Of a stretch of 64,000 nt of DNA, positions 54,930 through 64,000 are shown piece by piece. The stretch is from Marinobacter excellens HL-55. Its GTDB lineage: Bacteria > Pseudomonadota > Gammaproteobacteria > Pseudomonadales > Oleiphilaceae. The stretch covers positions 1 to 64,000 of the forward strand of contig LJZQ01000003.1 in NCBI GenBank assembly GCA_001314845.1, read 5' to 3'. Both the position numbers and the translations under genes were made by a program. How positions within the stretch are numbered: the stretch's first letter is position 1; every line of letters starts with the position of its first letter. The notes below the pieces were generated by a model, which made no database searches, had not been told where the DNA came from, and saw only the letters and a list, made by a program, of their open reading frames with translations.

Positions 54930-57325
54930 CTGCTTCTGTATCTTCCCGACTTGCCGAACCAAGGGCGGTGGGTAAAAATCATGAAATCCTGACAACCCTT
55001 ATTGCTGCCTGCGAACGCATTGCGCCAACCTGGCCGCTGGACCGGTGGATTGCAGTCAATCCCTGGTGGGGGCACCGCCATCAGGCAATAGAAAAAGCCG
55101 ATACCGAACTGTGCACGCGCGCCAATATCGGCTTGCTGATGCCTGAAGACTTCTATCTGGATGCCTGGCAGGGCAGCCGGATTCGGGAGTGCGATTTGCT
55201 TGCTGCGGCAGGAGAACGGCAATCACATGCAAGCGCTGCTCAACTTGTCAATCAGCTGCGCACTGCCCGACGCCCACAGGCGGGCAGTAGGTCATCGTTG
55301 GCTTGTGGCGGCAATTTGGATTCCATTAATCGGCTATTGGGTGACCTTTGCGCTCGCTATTTTGACAAGCGCCAGGGTAGGTGGCGGGCTGACATCGGTG
55401 ATCAGAATCTCTACCAGTATTGGTTAGGACAGCAATCATTGGGTGGCGGTTCAACTGCCGGCGATTCTGAAGACCGGTTAGCTGATTTGCCGGCGGATTG
55501 GGAGCAGGCTGCCATTTTTGTCGCCACTGAGTTGGCTTGCGCCGGTACCCCGCTTGGGGCACTGGTTCACAAGTTGTTGCTCCGGCTACCTGGCTGGGCG
55601 TCCTGGTGCCGTGGTGAAGATTGGCGGGCCGGCCTTGAGGGGCAAGTGCTCTACCTGTGCCCACAGCTTGCAACGATTCTTTTGGTTTATGAATGGCTTG
55701 CGGTCATTGAGCTTTCCGAGAGAGATCTCAATGCCTGGCAGCTGTGGTCTGTCGGTGCGACTAACGATGCTGCTGGTGATTCAAAGCACATCCTCTGGAT
55801 CTGGCACCGTGCCTATGAAATGGCTTGGCAAAGGCAGTTTCTTGAACGGTGGCAAAGCAAACCCAAGCCTGAAAAACCGGAGACGGCCGCACCTGAAGTT
55901 CAAGCCGCATTCTGTATTGATGTCCGCTCTGAGGTGTTCCGCCGTCATCTTGAAAGTGCTTATCCAAAAGCCGAAACATTGGGGGTTGCCGGCTTTTTTG
56001 GGATGCCGGTGGTACACCAGACCCTCGGCCCATCTAGCGATGAGGCGCATCTGCCGGGACTGTTGGCACCGGTCTACCGTTTTGGTGAAACCCAGGGCTC
56101 GCATGCGGCTGACCTCGCTCTGAACAGGCAACTGGACAGGCGCGAGCAGGTGCGTGAGTCGGTCCGATCCGCTAAATATTCCAGCCTTTCGACCTTCACT
56201 CTGGTAGAAACGACCGGCTTGGCCTGGGCCTGGAAGCTTGTCCGCGACAGCCTCCATCGAAATCAGCCAAAACAGCCCCGGTCGCCTGAGGGCCGATTGT
56301 TCCATTGCCATGGCGGCGATCCGTTGTCGGATCGGGAGCGCGTTGATCTGGCTGAATCGCTACTCAGGGCCATGTCTCTCACTCGCCGGTTTGCCAGTGT
56401 GTTGTTACTGGTGGGCCACGGTGCCCACACCGACAACAACCCTAATCAGGCGGGTTTGGCCTGCGGTGCCTGTGGCGGCAAAAATGGCGGCGTTAATGCC
56501 AGTATTGCGGCCGACCTGTTGAATGATCGGAGCGTCAGAGCGGGTTTGGCACAAAGGGGCATTGTTCTGCCTGAGAGCACATTGGTGCTTGCCGCAGAGC
56601 ATTGCACGGTGACCGACGACGTGCGGATTTTTGAGGGCAAGGGCATTCCGCAAAGCCATCAGCGCATCTATGACACTCTGGTCAACCAACTCCGATCAGC
56701 CGGCAGCGCTTGTCGCCGCGAGCGCGCCACGGCGCTGAAGCTGAATGGTCATTCCGATCAGCAATTGCACGCCGAAATGCAGCGTCGAACCCATAATTGG
56801 GCAGAAGTGCGCCCCGAATGGGGGCTTGCGAACAATGCGGCGATGATCATCGGCCCCAGGCACGCAACCCGGGAACTCAACCTTGGCGGGCGTTGCTTTC
56901 TTCATGAATACAACCCGGAGCTAGACACAAACGGATCAGTGCTATCGGCCTTGATGTCGGCGCCAATGGTGGTCGCCAACTGGATTAACCTGCAGTATTT
57001 CGCATCTGTCAGCGAACCGGGGGTCTACGGCGCCGGCAATAAACTGCTGCACTCGGTGGTTGGGGGCAATCTCGGTGTGATTGAGGGCAACGGTGCCGAT
57101 TTAAGCATCGGCTTGCCCATGCAATCCGTCCACGACGGTGAGCGTTGGCGCCATGAGCCCATGCGTTTAACGGTGCTGATTGATGCCCCAGCAGCGCGTA
57201 TTGAGCAGGTGCTATCGGCGCACCCGGATGTCAGAGCCCTGGTTGATAACCAATGGCTCTGGCTTTGGCGGGTGGCCGATACCGGCATTGAGCAATACTG
57301 TGCAAGGGATTGGCAGGCGATCTGA
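54926..57325 (+). CDS. dabA: DabA, zinc subunit of the inorganic-carbon pump (DUF2309/UPF0753)
   Basis: A 799-residue member of UPF0753/DUF2309. The beta-carbonic-anhydrase-like zinc ligands are all present: Cys330 and Asp332 (FCIDVRSE), His498 (LVGHGAHT) and Cys513 (ACGACGG). The spacing agrees closely with characterised DabA. It forms a membrane complex with DabB that captures CO2 as bicarbonate. Its stop is only 3 bp from that of the convergent cysA. In a heterotroph the pump would feed carboxylases at air-level CO2 (inference). Confidence 0.92.
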   Translation: MTASVSSRLAEPRAVGKNHEILTTLIAACERIAPTWPLDRWIAVNPWWGHRHQAIEKADTELCTRANIGLLMPEDFYLDAWQGSRIRECDLLAAAGERQSHASAAQLVNQLRTARRPQAGSRSSLACGGNLDSINRLLGDLCARYFDKRQGRWRADIGDQNLYQYWLGQQSLGGGSTAGDSEDRLADLPADWEQAAIFVATELACAGTPLGALVHKLLLRLPGWASWCRGEDWRAGLEGQVLYLCPQLATILLVYEWLAVIELSERDLNAWQLWSVGATNDAAGDSKHILWIWHRAYEMAWQRQFLERWQSKPKPEKPETAAPEVQAAFCIDVRSEVFRRHLESAYPKAETLGVAGFFGMPVVHQTLGPSSDEAHLPGLLAPVYRFGETQGSHAADLALNRQLDRREQVRESVRSAKYSSLSTFTLVETTGLAWAWKLVRDSLHRNQPKQPRSPEGRLFHCHGGDPLSDRERVDLAESLLRAMSLTRRFASVLLLVGHGAHTDNNPNQAGLACGACGGKNGGVNASIAADLLNDRSVRAGLAQRGIVLPESTLVLAAEHCTVTDDVRIFEGKGIPQSHQRIYDTLVNQLRSAGSACRRERATALKLNGHSDQQLHAEMQRRTHNWAEVRPEWGLANNAAMIIGPRHATRELNLGGRCFLHEYNPELDTNGSVLSALMSAPMVVANWINLQYFASVSEPGVYGAGNKLLHSVVGGNLGVIEGNGADLSIGLPMQSVHDGERWRHEPMRLTVLIDAPAARIEQVLSAHPDVRALVDNQWLWLWRVADTGIEQYCARDWQAI

Positions 57326-57328
57326 CTC

Positions 57329-58450
57329 TCACATATTGCAGGCGTTTGCCGCCTCCACATACAGCCAGTCCACGGTCTTGGGCTGGCTGTTGTCGCCTGA
57401 AAACAGGTGACCGACATCAGGAACGGCAAACCAGAGTTCACCACGGCTGGGGTTTTGCTGGGCGAATTCGTTATGACTCATGCCGATTTCCCAGATTTCT
57501 TCGCTGTGCCAGCCTTCCGGCACTAACTCAATGCGGACTTCAGAGCCGATCAGGCTAACTGCATCTATCCGCAGTGGCAGGCGGGCATGGACACTGGGCG
57601 CTCGTGCCAGATGGACTTCATGGGGGCGCAGGTAGAGCTGAGCTTCCTGCTCGGAACGATTACCGGGCAAGGACACCCAGGCATCGCCTTGCACCAGTTT
57701 CTGGTTTTTCACAGCGCCCGAGAGCACATTAACGTGGCCCAGAAAATCGAAAACAAACCGGCTCTCAGGTTTAGCGTAAAGCTCTGTCGGCGTATTGACC
57801 TGCTCCACCTGGCCCTGGCTCATGACAACCACCTGATCTGACAGCTCCAGTGCCTCCTCCTGATCATGGGTGACGAAGATGCTGGTGAAGTGGAACTCAT
57901 CATGCAGGGCTCTCAGCCAGCGCCGGAGATCCTTGCGCACCTTCGCATCAAGCGCGCCAAACGGCTCGTCCAGCAGCAGAATACGGGGCTGCGTAGCTAG
58001 TGCCCGGGCTAATGCAACCCGTTGCTTCTGGCCACCGGAAAGCTGGGCGGGGTAACGATCTGCCAGTTGTGGTAGCTGGATCATCTCCAATAATTTTTCA
58101 ACACGCTGACGAATCTCCGCTTTCGAAGGCCGTTGCTTGCGGGGCAGGGATTCCAGGCCAAAAGCGATGTTCTCAGCCACGGTCAAATGCCGGAACAGGG
58201 CATAGTGCTGGAACACAAAACCGATATTACGGTCACGCACATGCAGGTTGCTGACGTCTTCGCCGCCAAACAGAATGCGGCCAGAGTCTGACGATTCCAA
58301 CCCGGCAATGATCCGCAGAAGCGTGGTTTTACCTGAGCCTGACGGGCCAAGGAGGGCAGTCAGCTTGCCTTCCGGAATGTCGAGCGCTACATCCCGCAGC
58401 GCATGAAAACGACCAAAGGTTTTGGAGATCTGGTCAATAGTGATGCTCAT
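57329..58450 (-). CDS. cysA: Sulfate/thiosulfate ABC transporter ATPase CysA
   Basis: A 373-residue ABC ATPase: Walker [10 protein letters not shown], signature LSGGQKQR, Walker [13 protein letters not shown], switch His in [10 protein letters not shown], and a C-terminal TOBE-like regulatory part ([14 protein letters not shown]). The start YxxIxKxF ([19 protein letters not shown]) is CysA-like. It is last in the operon cysP/sbp-cysT-cysW-cysA; its ATG directly follows the cysW TAG. Confidence 0.94.
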   Translation of the reverse strand: MSITIDQISKTFGRFHALRDVALDIPEGKLTALLGPSGSGKTTLLRIIAGLESSDSGRILFGGEDVSNLHVRDRNIGFVFQHYALFRHLTVAENIAFGLESLPRKQRPSKAEIRQRVEKLLEMIQLPQLADRYPAQLSGGQKQRVALARALATQPRILLLDEPFGALDAKVRKDLRRWLRALHDEFHFTSIFVTHDQEEALELSDQVVVMSQGQVEQVNTPTELYAKPESRFVFDFLGHVNVLSGAVKNQKLVQGDAWVSLPGNRSEQEAQLYLRPHEVHLARAPSVHARLPLRIDAVSLIGSEVRIELVPEGWHSEEIWEIGMSHNEFAQQNPSRGELWFAVPDVGHLFSGDNSQPKTVDWLYVEAANACNM

Positions 58451-59308
58451 CTAAGACACCTCCTTTTCGGGCGTCGATACGATTGGTCGGGATTGCCGCC
58501 ACTCCACAAAGGCTTTGACCACCAGGGTGAGCATGGCAATGGCCGCCAGTAATGAAGCGCTGGCGAAGGCACCGACGACATTATAATCTTGATAAAGAAG
58601 TTCAACATGCAGCGGTAAGGTATTGGTTTCACCGCGAACGTTGCCTGAAACAACAGATACTGCTCCGAATTCACCGACGGCACGGGCATTGGTCAGCACC
58701 ACGCCATAGATCAGTGCCCACTTGATATTGGGCAGGGTAATCTTGCGAAAGATCCGCCAGCCGGACGCGCCAAGAACCACGCCGGCTTCTTCTTCCTCAC
58801 TGCCTTGTTGTTGCATTAACGGGATCAGTTCCCGCGCAACAAACGGACAAGTCACAAACACCGTCACCATCACAATGCCGGGCCAGGAAAACATCAGTTG
58901 CACATCGTGACTGGCCAGCCAGCCACCGAGCCAACCGTTACGGCCGTACAACAGCAGGTACAGCAGGCCAGCAATAACAGGCGACACCGCAAAGGGGATG
59001 TCGATCAGGGTAATCAGCAGTTTGCGGCCCGGAAACCGGAACCGGGTAACCGACCAGGCAAGCGCGGTGCCAAACACCAGATTCAAGGGTACGGTCAGGG
59101 CGGCAACAAACAAAGTCAGGCCGATGGCATGCACTGTGTACTCATCGGTCACATTGCCTGCAAAGGTCGACCAGCCAGCACTGAAGGCCTCGGCAAAAAT
59201 CACCACCACCGGTATGACCAGCATGAACATGGCCACCAGCAGGGCGATCCCGATCAATGTACGGCGAACCCAAGGCTGATCCCCTACGCGTCTATGACCG
59301 GTGTCCAT
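58451..59308 (-). CDS. cysW: Sulfate transporter permease CysW
   Basis: A 285-residue inner-membrane permease with six hydrophobic segments and the ABC permease EAA loop (EEEEAGVVLGASGWRIFRKI). The sequence GEFGAVSVVSGNVRGETNTL near the end is diagnostic of CysW. It pairs with CysT and starts immediately after the cysT stop. Confidence 0.94.
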   Translation of the reverse strand: MDTGHRRVGDQPWVRRTLIGIALLVAMFMLVIPVVVIFAEAFSAGWSTFAGNVTDEYTVHAIGLTLFVAALTVPLNLVFGTALAWSVTRFRFPGRKLLITLIDIPFAVSPVIAGLLYLLLYGRNGWLGGWLASHDVQLMFSWPGIVMVTVFVTCPFVARELIPLMQQQGSEEEEAGVVLGASGWRIFRKITLPNIKWALIYGVVLTNARAVGEFGAVSVVSGNVRGETNTLPLHVELLYQDYNVVGAFASASLLAAIAMLTLVVKAFVEWRQSRPIVSTPEKEVS

Positions 59309-60181
59309 CTAGCGACCCTCCAGGCGGCGCAGGTAGCGGCCTTGCCACAGGTTGATAGCGAACAACAGAACCAGTGACGCCAACAGTACAACGGAGGCAA
59401 TGGCACTGGCCGCTGCGTAGTCGTATTCCTGCAGTCGGATAAAGACCATCAGACTGGTTACTTCACTGACGTAAGGGGTATTGCCTGCGATGAAGATGAT
59501 GGCCCCGAACTCGCCCAGGCTGCGGGTGAATGACAACGCAACGCCCGTCACCAGTGCCGGCCAGAGGGAGGGAAAGATCACCTTGCGGAATACCCGGCCA
59601 TCACTGGCGCCCAGGCTGACCGCAGCCTCTTCATCTGCCGGTGACAGCTCTTCAAGTACCGGCTGAACAGTACGCACCACAAAAGGAATACTGGTAAAGG
59701 CCATCGCGACCACGATGCCAAGCGGCGTAAACGCAACCTCTACACCAAGCTTGGCCAGCCACTGGCCGTACCAGCCATTCTGGGCAAAGAGGGTTGCCAG
59801 GGTGATACCGGCAACGGCCGTCGGGAGCGCGAACGGCAGATCAACAAAGGCGTCCACAATGCGCTTGCCGGGGAACTCATAGCGCACCAGAATCCAGGCC
59901 AACAACAGCCCAAAAAAGCCGTTAAAGACGGAGGCCGCCAGTGCTGTCCAGAGAGTGACCTTGTAGGACTCCACAACCCGTGAGTCGGTGATCGTGAACC
60001 AGAACTGGTCCCAACCCATTCCAGAGGTTTCCACCACCAGGCCGGACAATGGCAGCAGCAATACCAGGCTGACAAAGAACAGCGAAATGCCGAGGCTTAA
60101 ACCAAACCCCGGCAATACGCGTTTGCTTCGACCAGAAAAGCGCCGCACGGGGCCGACGCCAGAATTAGCAGATGCCGACAT
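59309..60181 (-). CDS. cysT: Sulfate transporter permease CysT
   Basis: A 290-residue inner-membrane permease (CysT/CysU) with six hydrophobic segments and the EAA loop (DEEAAVSLGASDGRVFRKVI). The segment GEFGAIIFIAGNTPYVSEVT distinguishes it from CysW. It follows the binding-protein gene by 8 bp. Confidence 0.94.
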   Translation of the reverse strand: MSASANSGVGPVRRFSGRSKRVLPGFGLSLGISLFFVSLVLLLPLSGLVVETSGMGWDQFWFTITDSRVVESYKVTLWTALAASVFNGFFGLLLAWILVRYEFPGKRIVDAFVDLPFALPTAVAGITLATLFAQNGWYGQWLAKLGVEVAFTPLGIVVAMAFTSIPFVVRTVQPVLEELSPADEEAAVSLGASDGRVFRKVIFPSLWPALVTGVALSFTRSLGEFGAIIFIAGNTPYVSEVTSLMVFIRLQEYDYAAASAIASVVLLASLVLLFAINLWQGRYLRRLEGR

Positions 60182-60189
60182 GTCAGACC

Positions 60190-61194
60190 CTAGCGACGCC
60201 GCTGCAGCTGATCCAGCTTACCGCCGCTGGCGAAGTGCTCCGCCATAGCCTTTTCCCAGCCGCCAGCAATCTCATCGACAGACTTGAGCTTGAGCTCCCG
60301 AAAACGGTCGCTGGTTTCCTGTTTGACGGTTTCGTTGTGAATACGATAGTTAAATCCGGCCAGCAGGCGCTGGGAGTCTTCAGCGTACAGATGAGTGAGG
60401 TACTCTTTTGCCAATTCTTCGGTACCGTTCTGTTCGATATAGTCATCGATCCAGGTCACCGGAAACTCAGCAAGAAAGCTGACTTCGGGGGTGATAACCA
60501 GATACTCACCGTCTTCATAACGGTCCGCGATGTTCAGGACTTCCGATTCAAACGTCAACAGGGCGTCGCCGATGCCGCGCTCGATGAACGTGGTGGTTGC
60601 GCCGCGGCCACCGCTGTCGAAAACCCGGACCTGTCCCAGAAAATCTGCAAGGAACTGGTCAATCTTTTCCTGATCGTCGCCAAATTCGTCCTGCGCGTAG
60701 CCCAGAGCAGCCAGATAGGTGTATCGACCATTGCCCGAGGTTTTCGGGTTGGGCATCACCAGCGCAACGTCTTCACGCACCAGGTCATCCCAGTTTTGAA
60801 TGTTCTTCGGGTTATCCTTGCGAACCAGGAATGCCATGGTCGAGTAATAGGGTGAGCTGTTGTTTGGCAGGCGCTCAGCCCAGTTTTCCGGAATTAAATC
60901 ACCGCGGCTGTGCAGAATATCGATGTCGGTAACCTGGTTAAACGTCGCTACGTCTGCTTTCAGGCCCTGAATAATGGCTTGCGCCTGACGGGAAGAGCCA
61001 GCGTGGGACTGTTTGACCTCAAGGGTCTCGCCGGTTTTTTCCTGCCAATGCTCGGCGAACTCTTCGTTATAAGCGGCGAAGAGCTCCCGGGCGATATCGT
61101 AGGAAGTGTTGAGAAGCTCCCGGTCGGCGGCAAAGGTCGGTTGGGCGGAAAGCAGGGCGGTGCCCAGTGCCAATCCTTTAAGCAATGGTTTCAT
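60190..61194 (-). CDS. Periplasmic sulfate/thiosulfate-binding protein
   Basis: A 334-residue protein with a signal peptide (MKPLLKGLALGTALLSAQ, cleaved near PTFA-AD) and the family start LLNTSYDIARELFAAYNEEF. The sulfate site region is visible (QSHAGSSRQAQAI, SGNGRYTYLAALGY, and GGRGATTTFIERGIGDALL). It delivers sulfate or thiosulfate to CysTWA. It could be called sbp or cysP; sequence alone does not decide between them. It is the first gene of the operon. Confidence 0.92.
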   Translation of the reverse strand: MKPLLKGLALGTALLSAQPTFAADRELLNTSYDIARELFAAYNEEFAEHWQEKTGETLEVKQSHAGSSRQAQAIIQGLKADVATFNQVTDIDILHSRGDLIPENWAERLPNNSSPYYSTMAFLVRKDNPKNIQNWDDLVREDVALVMPNPKTSGNGRYTYLAALGYAQDEFGDDQEKIDQFLADFLGQVRVFDSGGRGATTTFIERGIGDALLTFESEVLNIADRYEDGEYLVITPEVSFLAEFPVTWIDDYIEQNGTEELAKEYLTHLYAEDSQRLLAGFNYRIHNETVKQETSDRFRELKLKSVDEIAGGWEKAMAEHFASGGKLDQLQRRR

Positions 61195-61260
61195 GATGAG
61201 CTCCTCAGAACCTGGAAGGTGAATCTGCGGAGCAAGTTAACAAAGGTTGCTAAGAACTAA

Positions 61261-61281
61261 AAATATTAAAAGAAAATATTT
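61261..61281 (-). promoter_or_regulatory. AT-rich inverted repeat in the sulfate operon promoter region
   Basis: AAATATT (61261-61267) and AATATTT (61275-61281) form a 7-bp inverted repeat about 70 bp upstream of the binding-protein start, in a very AT-rich stretch. CysB sites at sulfate-uptake promoters are similarly AT-rich and poorly conserved, so this is a plausible but unproven site. Confidence 0.3.
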
Positions 61282-61315
61282 AAATCGTTTTATGGAATAT
61301 GAGAGGCAACCTGTT

Positions 61316-62284
61316 TCAATACCGAAGCAACGCGGAACCCCAGGTAAAGCCGCCGCCAAAGGCTTCAAGCAGAACAACCTGGCCGCGTTTGATGCGGCCA
61401 TCTCTCACGGCTTCGTCCAGTGCCAGGGGAATGGAGGCCGCCGAGGTGTTGCCATGGCGATTAACGGTCATCACCACCTGGTCCATCGACATGTTCAGTT
61501 TGCGGGCGGTGGCAATAATGATCCTTAAGTTAGCTTGATGAGGCACCAGCCAGTCAATATCGGACTTCTGCATCTGATTCGCCTCGAGAGTTTCATCAAC
61601 GATTTGTCCAAGCGTGTTGACCGCTACTTTAAAGACTTCATTGCCCTTCATCTCGACAAAGGCTTGACCGGCCTTCACCGCATCAAAATCGTTAGCGACG
61701 CCACAAGGCACGTGCAGGAGCTTTTCATAGCGGCCATCGGCATGCAGGTGAGTGGACAGAATGCCGGTTTCCTCGTTGGCTTCGAGTACCACAGCGCCAG
61801 CGCCGTCTCCGAACAGGACACAGGTGGTGCGGTCGCTCCAGTTAAGAATTCGCGAGAACACTTCGGCACCAATCACCAGCGCCTTTTTACTGGTACCGGT
61901 ACGAATGAACTTTTCGGCGGTAGCCAGGGCGTACACAAAACCACTGCATACGGCCTGAATATCAAAAGCAGGGCAACCCTGAATGCCCAGGCGGGCTTGC
62001 AGGATACAGGCACAGCTGGGGAACACTTTATCCGGCGTGGTGGTGGCGAATATGATCAGGTCGATATCGGTCGCATCGATCCCTGCCGCTTCAATGGCGC
62101 GAAGTGCAGCCTGTTCGGCCAGGTCTACCGTGCTTTGGCCGGGGAGGGCGATGTGCCGTTGCTCAATACCGGTGCGGTCACGGATCCACTGGTCAGAGGT
62201 ATCCACCCGCTCTTCCAGGTCGCGATTGGTAACGATGTTGTCCGGCAGGTAAGAACCGGTTCCGGCAATGCGTGCAAAAGTCAT
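61316..62284 (-). CDS. fabH: Beta-ketoacyl-ACP synthase III
   Basis: A 322-residue condensing enzyme with the complete KAS III triad: Cys113 ([10 protein letters not shown]), His249 (LVPHQAN) and Asn279 ([10 protein letters not shown]). The N-terminal [18 protein letters not shown] and C-terminal [15 protein letters not shown] are typical of FabH. It condenses acetyl-CoA with malonyl-ACP to start fatty-acid synthesis. It stands alone, not in the usual plsX-fabH-fabD cluster, so it is probably a second copy. Confidence 0.93.
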   Translation of the reverse strand: MTFARIAGTGSYLPDNIVTNRDLEERVDTSDQWIRDRTGIEQRHIALPGQSTVDLAEQAALRAIEAAGIDATDIDLIIFATTTPDKVFPSCACILQARLGIQGCPAFDIQAVCSGFVYALATAEKFIRTGTSKKALVIGAEVFSRILNWSDRTTCVLFGDGAGAVVLEANEETGILSTHLHADGRYEKLLHVPCGVANDFDAVKAGQAFVEMKGNEVFKVAVNTLGQIVDETLEANQMQKSDIDWLVPHQANLRIIIATARKLNMSMDQVVMTVNRHGNTSAASIPLALDEAVRDGRIKRGQVVLLEAFGGGFTWGSALLRY

Positions 62285-62371
62285 GCGCTGTGTCCAGGGT
62301 CTGATACGGTAAACATAGACCCATGCTAAACCTTTGCAACCGGATTGGTTATTAGCGGATTGTCAAAGACA

Positions 62372-62398
62372 CCCGGGAGGCCAGATTTGCGTCCCGGG
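62372..62398 (-). terminator. Possible hairpin after the alcohol dehydrogenase gene
   Basis: CCCGGGA (62372-62378) and TCCCGGG (62392-62398) form a 7-bp stem with a 13-base loop, 18 bp after the alcohol dehydrogenase stop. Only a short T-rich stretch follows on the minus strand, so it is a weak candidate. Confidence 0.35.
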
Positions 62399-62415
62399 GA
62401 TGTGCGGCAGGAAAC

Positions 62416-63471
62416 TCAGCTTTCCTTGAGCGTCTTCATGTCGATCACGAAGCGATACTTCACGTCACCTTTCTTCATGCGCTCATAGGCTTCGTTGATG
62501 TTGTGAATATCGAGCATTTCCACATCACAGGTAATGTTGTGCTCGGCACAGAAGTCCAGCATTTCCTGGGTCTCTGGCATGCCACCGATCAGGGAACCTG
62601 CAACCGTACGACGCTTGGTCACCAGCAGTCCGGCCTGCAACGCCGGCTCAACCGGGGTCAGCAGCCCCACCAGAATATGGGTGCCGTCATACTTCAGGCA
62701 CTTCAGGTATGGGTTGAAGTCGTGGGCAACTGGAATGGTGTCGAGCAGAAAATCGAACGAGTCCGCCGCCGCTTTCATCTGAGCTTTGTCCGTCGAAATA
62801 ATGACGTGATCCGCGCCTTGCTTCTTCGCCTCAGCAACTTTGCTTTCTGATCGGGTGAAAATGGTGACCTCTGCACCCAAAGCTTTGGCAAGCTTCACAC
62901 CCATATGGCCGAGACCGCCCATGCCCAACACGCCGACCTTGTGACCTTTACCCACATTGAAATGCTTGAGCGGTGAGTAGGTGGTAATGCCAGCGCACAA
63001 CAAAGGTGCAGCACTGGCCGCATCGAGCTTCTCGGGCATCCTTACCACAAAGCGGTCACTGACGACGATTTTGTCGGAATAGCCGCCGTGGGTGACGGTA
63101 CCGTCGTGGCGGTCAAGGCTGCCGTAGGTCATGGTCGAGCCTTCAATGCAGTATTGCTCGAGGCCGGTTTCACAGGCGGAGCAGCTGCGGCAGCTATCAA
63201 CCATACAGCCGACACCCACGAGATCACCCACTTTATAGTTGGTGACACTTGCGCCCACCGCGGTAACACGACCCACAATCTCATGGCCGGGAACGACCGG
63301 GTACTGAGAGCCACCCCAGTCATTCTCAACGGTATGCAGGTCGCTGTGGCAGACGCCGCAATAGTCGATCTCAATAGCGACGTCATCTGGACGCAATTCA
63401 CGCCGGTCAAAGGAGTAGGGCGCCAGACCCGAAGTTGGGCTTGTGGCTGCGTATGCGCGTGTATTGGCCAT
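62416..63471 (-). CDS. Zinc-dependent NAD(P)-alcohol dehydrogenase (YahK/CAD type)
   Basis: A 351-residue medium-chain dehydrogenase. Catalytic zinc ligands are Cys41 (YCGVCHSDLH), His63 (PGHEIVG) and a Cys near 158 (APLLCAGITTY). Structural zinc ligands are Cys94, 97, 100 and 108. The Rossmann motif is GVLGMGGLGHMGV. It resembles broad-range aldehyde reductases of the YahK/cinnamyl-alcohol-dehydrogenase group that reduce aldehydes with NADPH. It is monocistronic. The 131 bp upstream of it hold nothing else recognisable. Confidence 0.93.
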   Translation of the reverse strand: MANTRAYAATSPTSGLAPYSFDRRELRPDDVAIEIDYCGVCHSDLHTVENDWGGSQYPVVPGHEIVGRVTAVGASVTNYKVGDLVGVGCMVDSCRSCSACETGLEQYCIEGSTMTYGSLDRHDGTVTHGGYSDKIVVSDRFVVRMPEKLDAASAAPLLCAGITTYSPLKHFNVGKGHKVGVLGMGGLGHMGVKLAKALGAEVTIFTRSESKVAEAKKQGADHVIISTDKAQMKAAADSFDFLLDTIPVAHDFNPYLKCLKYDGTHILVGLLTPVEPALQAGLLVTKRRTVAGSLIGGMPETQEMLDFCAEHNITCDVEMLDIHNINEAYERMKKGDVKYRFVIDMKTLKES

Positions 63472-63602
63472 GAAAGACTCCTTGATGAGTTAACTTCGAA
63501 CGTTCGGTGTAAGTTACGTAAACATTGTCATATAGACCATGCCAGACACAAATGCCTGTTGGAAGGTGCCCGAATTAAAAGCCGCGAACGGTGGACCAAC
63601 CG

Positions 63603-63887
63603 TTATTCAGCATCGGCGCTTTCGGGTTCACTCAGGATTTCGGGCTTTTTCAAAGCCTTCTGAAACAGATCCTTGTTTTCAGCAATCAACAGGGCGCACT
63701 GCTCTGCGTATTCTTCAGGCATCGCCGGGATTTTCTTCTCCAGCCACAGCTGAATGTTTTCAGAGAGCTCGAGCATTTTATCCCGGGCATCGGCTTCGGC
63801 TTTGGTCGTGAAGAGCATCGAATCGGGAGTTTTGAGTGCCATTTCGAGTCCGTCGCGGTCTGAGTAGAACAAAGATTGAACAGCCAT
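63603..63887 (-). CDS. yebG: YebG family SOS-induced protein
   Basis: A 94-residue YebG-family protein (MAVQSLFYSDRDGLEMALKT, then FTTKAEADARDKMLELSENI and QLWLEKK). YebG is a small DNA-damage-induced protein of unknown mechanism. The ATG at 63887 follows GAGGAAG and gives the family's usual start; a longer frame to 63977 would include the LexA site. A perfect LexA box lies 30 bp upstream of the start codon. Confidence 0.9.
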   Translation of the reverse strand: MAVQSLFYSDRDGLEMALKTPDSMLFTTKAEADARDKMLELSENIQLWLEKKIPAMPEEYAEQCALLIAENKDLFQKALKKPEILSEPESADAE

Positions 63888-63916
63888 TAAGAAGCTTCCT
63901 CGCTGTTTGTAGACGA

Positions 63917-63932
63917 CTGTATGAATATACAG
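63917..63932 (-). promoter_or_regulatory. LexA (SOS) box of yebG
   Basis: CTGT-N8-ACAG (CTGTATGAATATACAG) matches the gammaproteobacterial LexA consensus exactly, and its AT-rich core is typical. It lies 30-45 bp before the yebG start codon, where LexA would block transcription. Confidence 0.9.
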
Positions 63933-64000
63933 TCTCATCATAACGTAGTCTGTTGCAGTTATCGAGACATGCCCCAATTATGGTAGGTTCAAGACACAGG

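Overview
The window looks like a chromosomal stretch of a marine gammaproteobacterium, most plausibly Marinobacter or a close relative. This rests on the type II secretion cluster with divergent gspC, DUF3581, the sulfate transporter cysP-cysT-cysW-cysA, glutathione reductase, several GGDEF/EAL proteins, and moderate to high GC with Shine-Dalgarno starts and tight ATGA overlaps. The genus is an inference from gene content, not from a marker gene. No rRNA, tRNA, CRISPR array, integrase or intact insertion sequence was seen.

Layout. 1-2.0 kb: LysR regulator (cut by the window edge) divergent from a DODA-type extradiol dioxygenase and a cytochrome b561. 2.0-7.7 kb: an accessory strip of decayed genes: a flavin-reductase remnant, a metallopeptidase that lost its N-terminal zinc ribbon, a sigma-54 activator with two amber codons and a frameshift, a convincing sigma-54 promoter facing away from it, an amphipathic stress-type protein cut by an amber codon, an apparent fusion of two membrane-protein families, and a frameshifted DUF2254 protein. 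7.9-9.8 kb: a metzincin protease, a beta-barrel protein and a BON lipoprotein. 10.0-16.0 kb: an NAD-dependent molybdenum formate dehydrogenase whose NuoE- and NuoF-like parts are fused, then an old-yellow-enzyme oxidoreductase. 16.0-19.4 kb: CIA30, PAS, a solitary TOPRIM protein resembling the Wadjet JetD nuclease domain, DUF3581 and a coiled-coil stress protein. A 60-bp copy of the TOPRIM gene's tail forms the 5' end of the CIA30 gene.

19.4-25.7 kb is a signalling block: two GGDEF-EAL proteins, a cold-shock protein and a broken chemotaxis receptor. 25.8-30.3 kb encodes a MacAB-type efflux pump with its own outer-membrane factor. 30.3-31.5 kb is a RES/Xre toxin-antitoxin pair with a recognisable operator. 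31.5-40.8 kb holds the type II secretion genes gspC (co-directional with a LapG-type protease) and gspEFGHIJKLM; gspD and gspN are absent here. 40.9-43.0 kb: GNAT acetyltransferase and glutathione reductase.

43.0-48.2 kb is a three-gene locus of TonB-dependent receptor, periplasmic binding protein and hybrid histidine kinase, which I propose is one envelope sensing pathway. Then follow a J-like tail-anchored protein, a bile-acid-symporter-family transporter with its GntR/FCD regulator, a Baeyer-Villiger-type monooxygenase, and a LysR regulator divergent from the dabB-dabA inorganic-carbon pump (zinc ligands intact). 57.3-61.2 kb is the sulfate ABC transporter. The window ends with fabH, a zinc alcohol dehydrogenase and yebG, the last carrying a perfect LexA box.

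Assignments come from reading motifs and overall family resemblance; no database search was possible.
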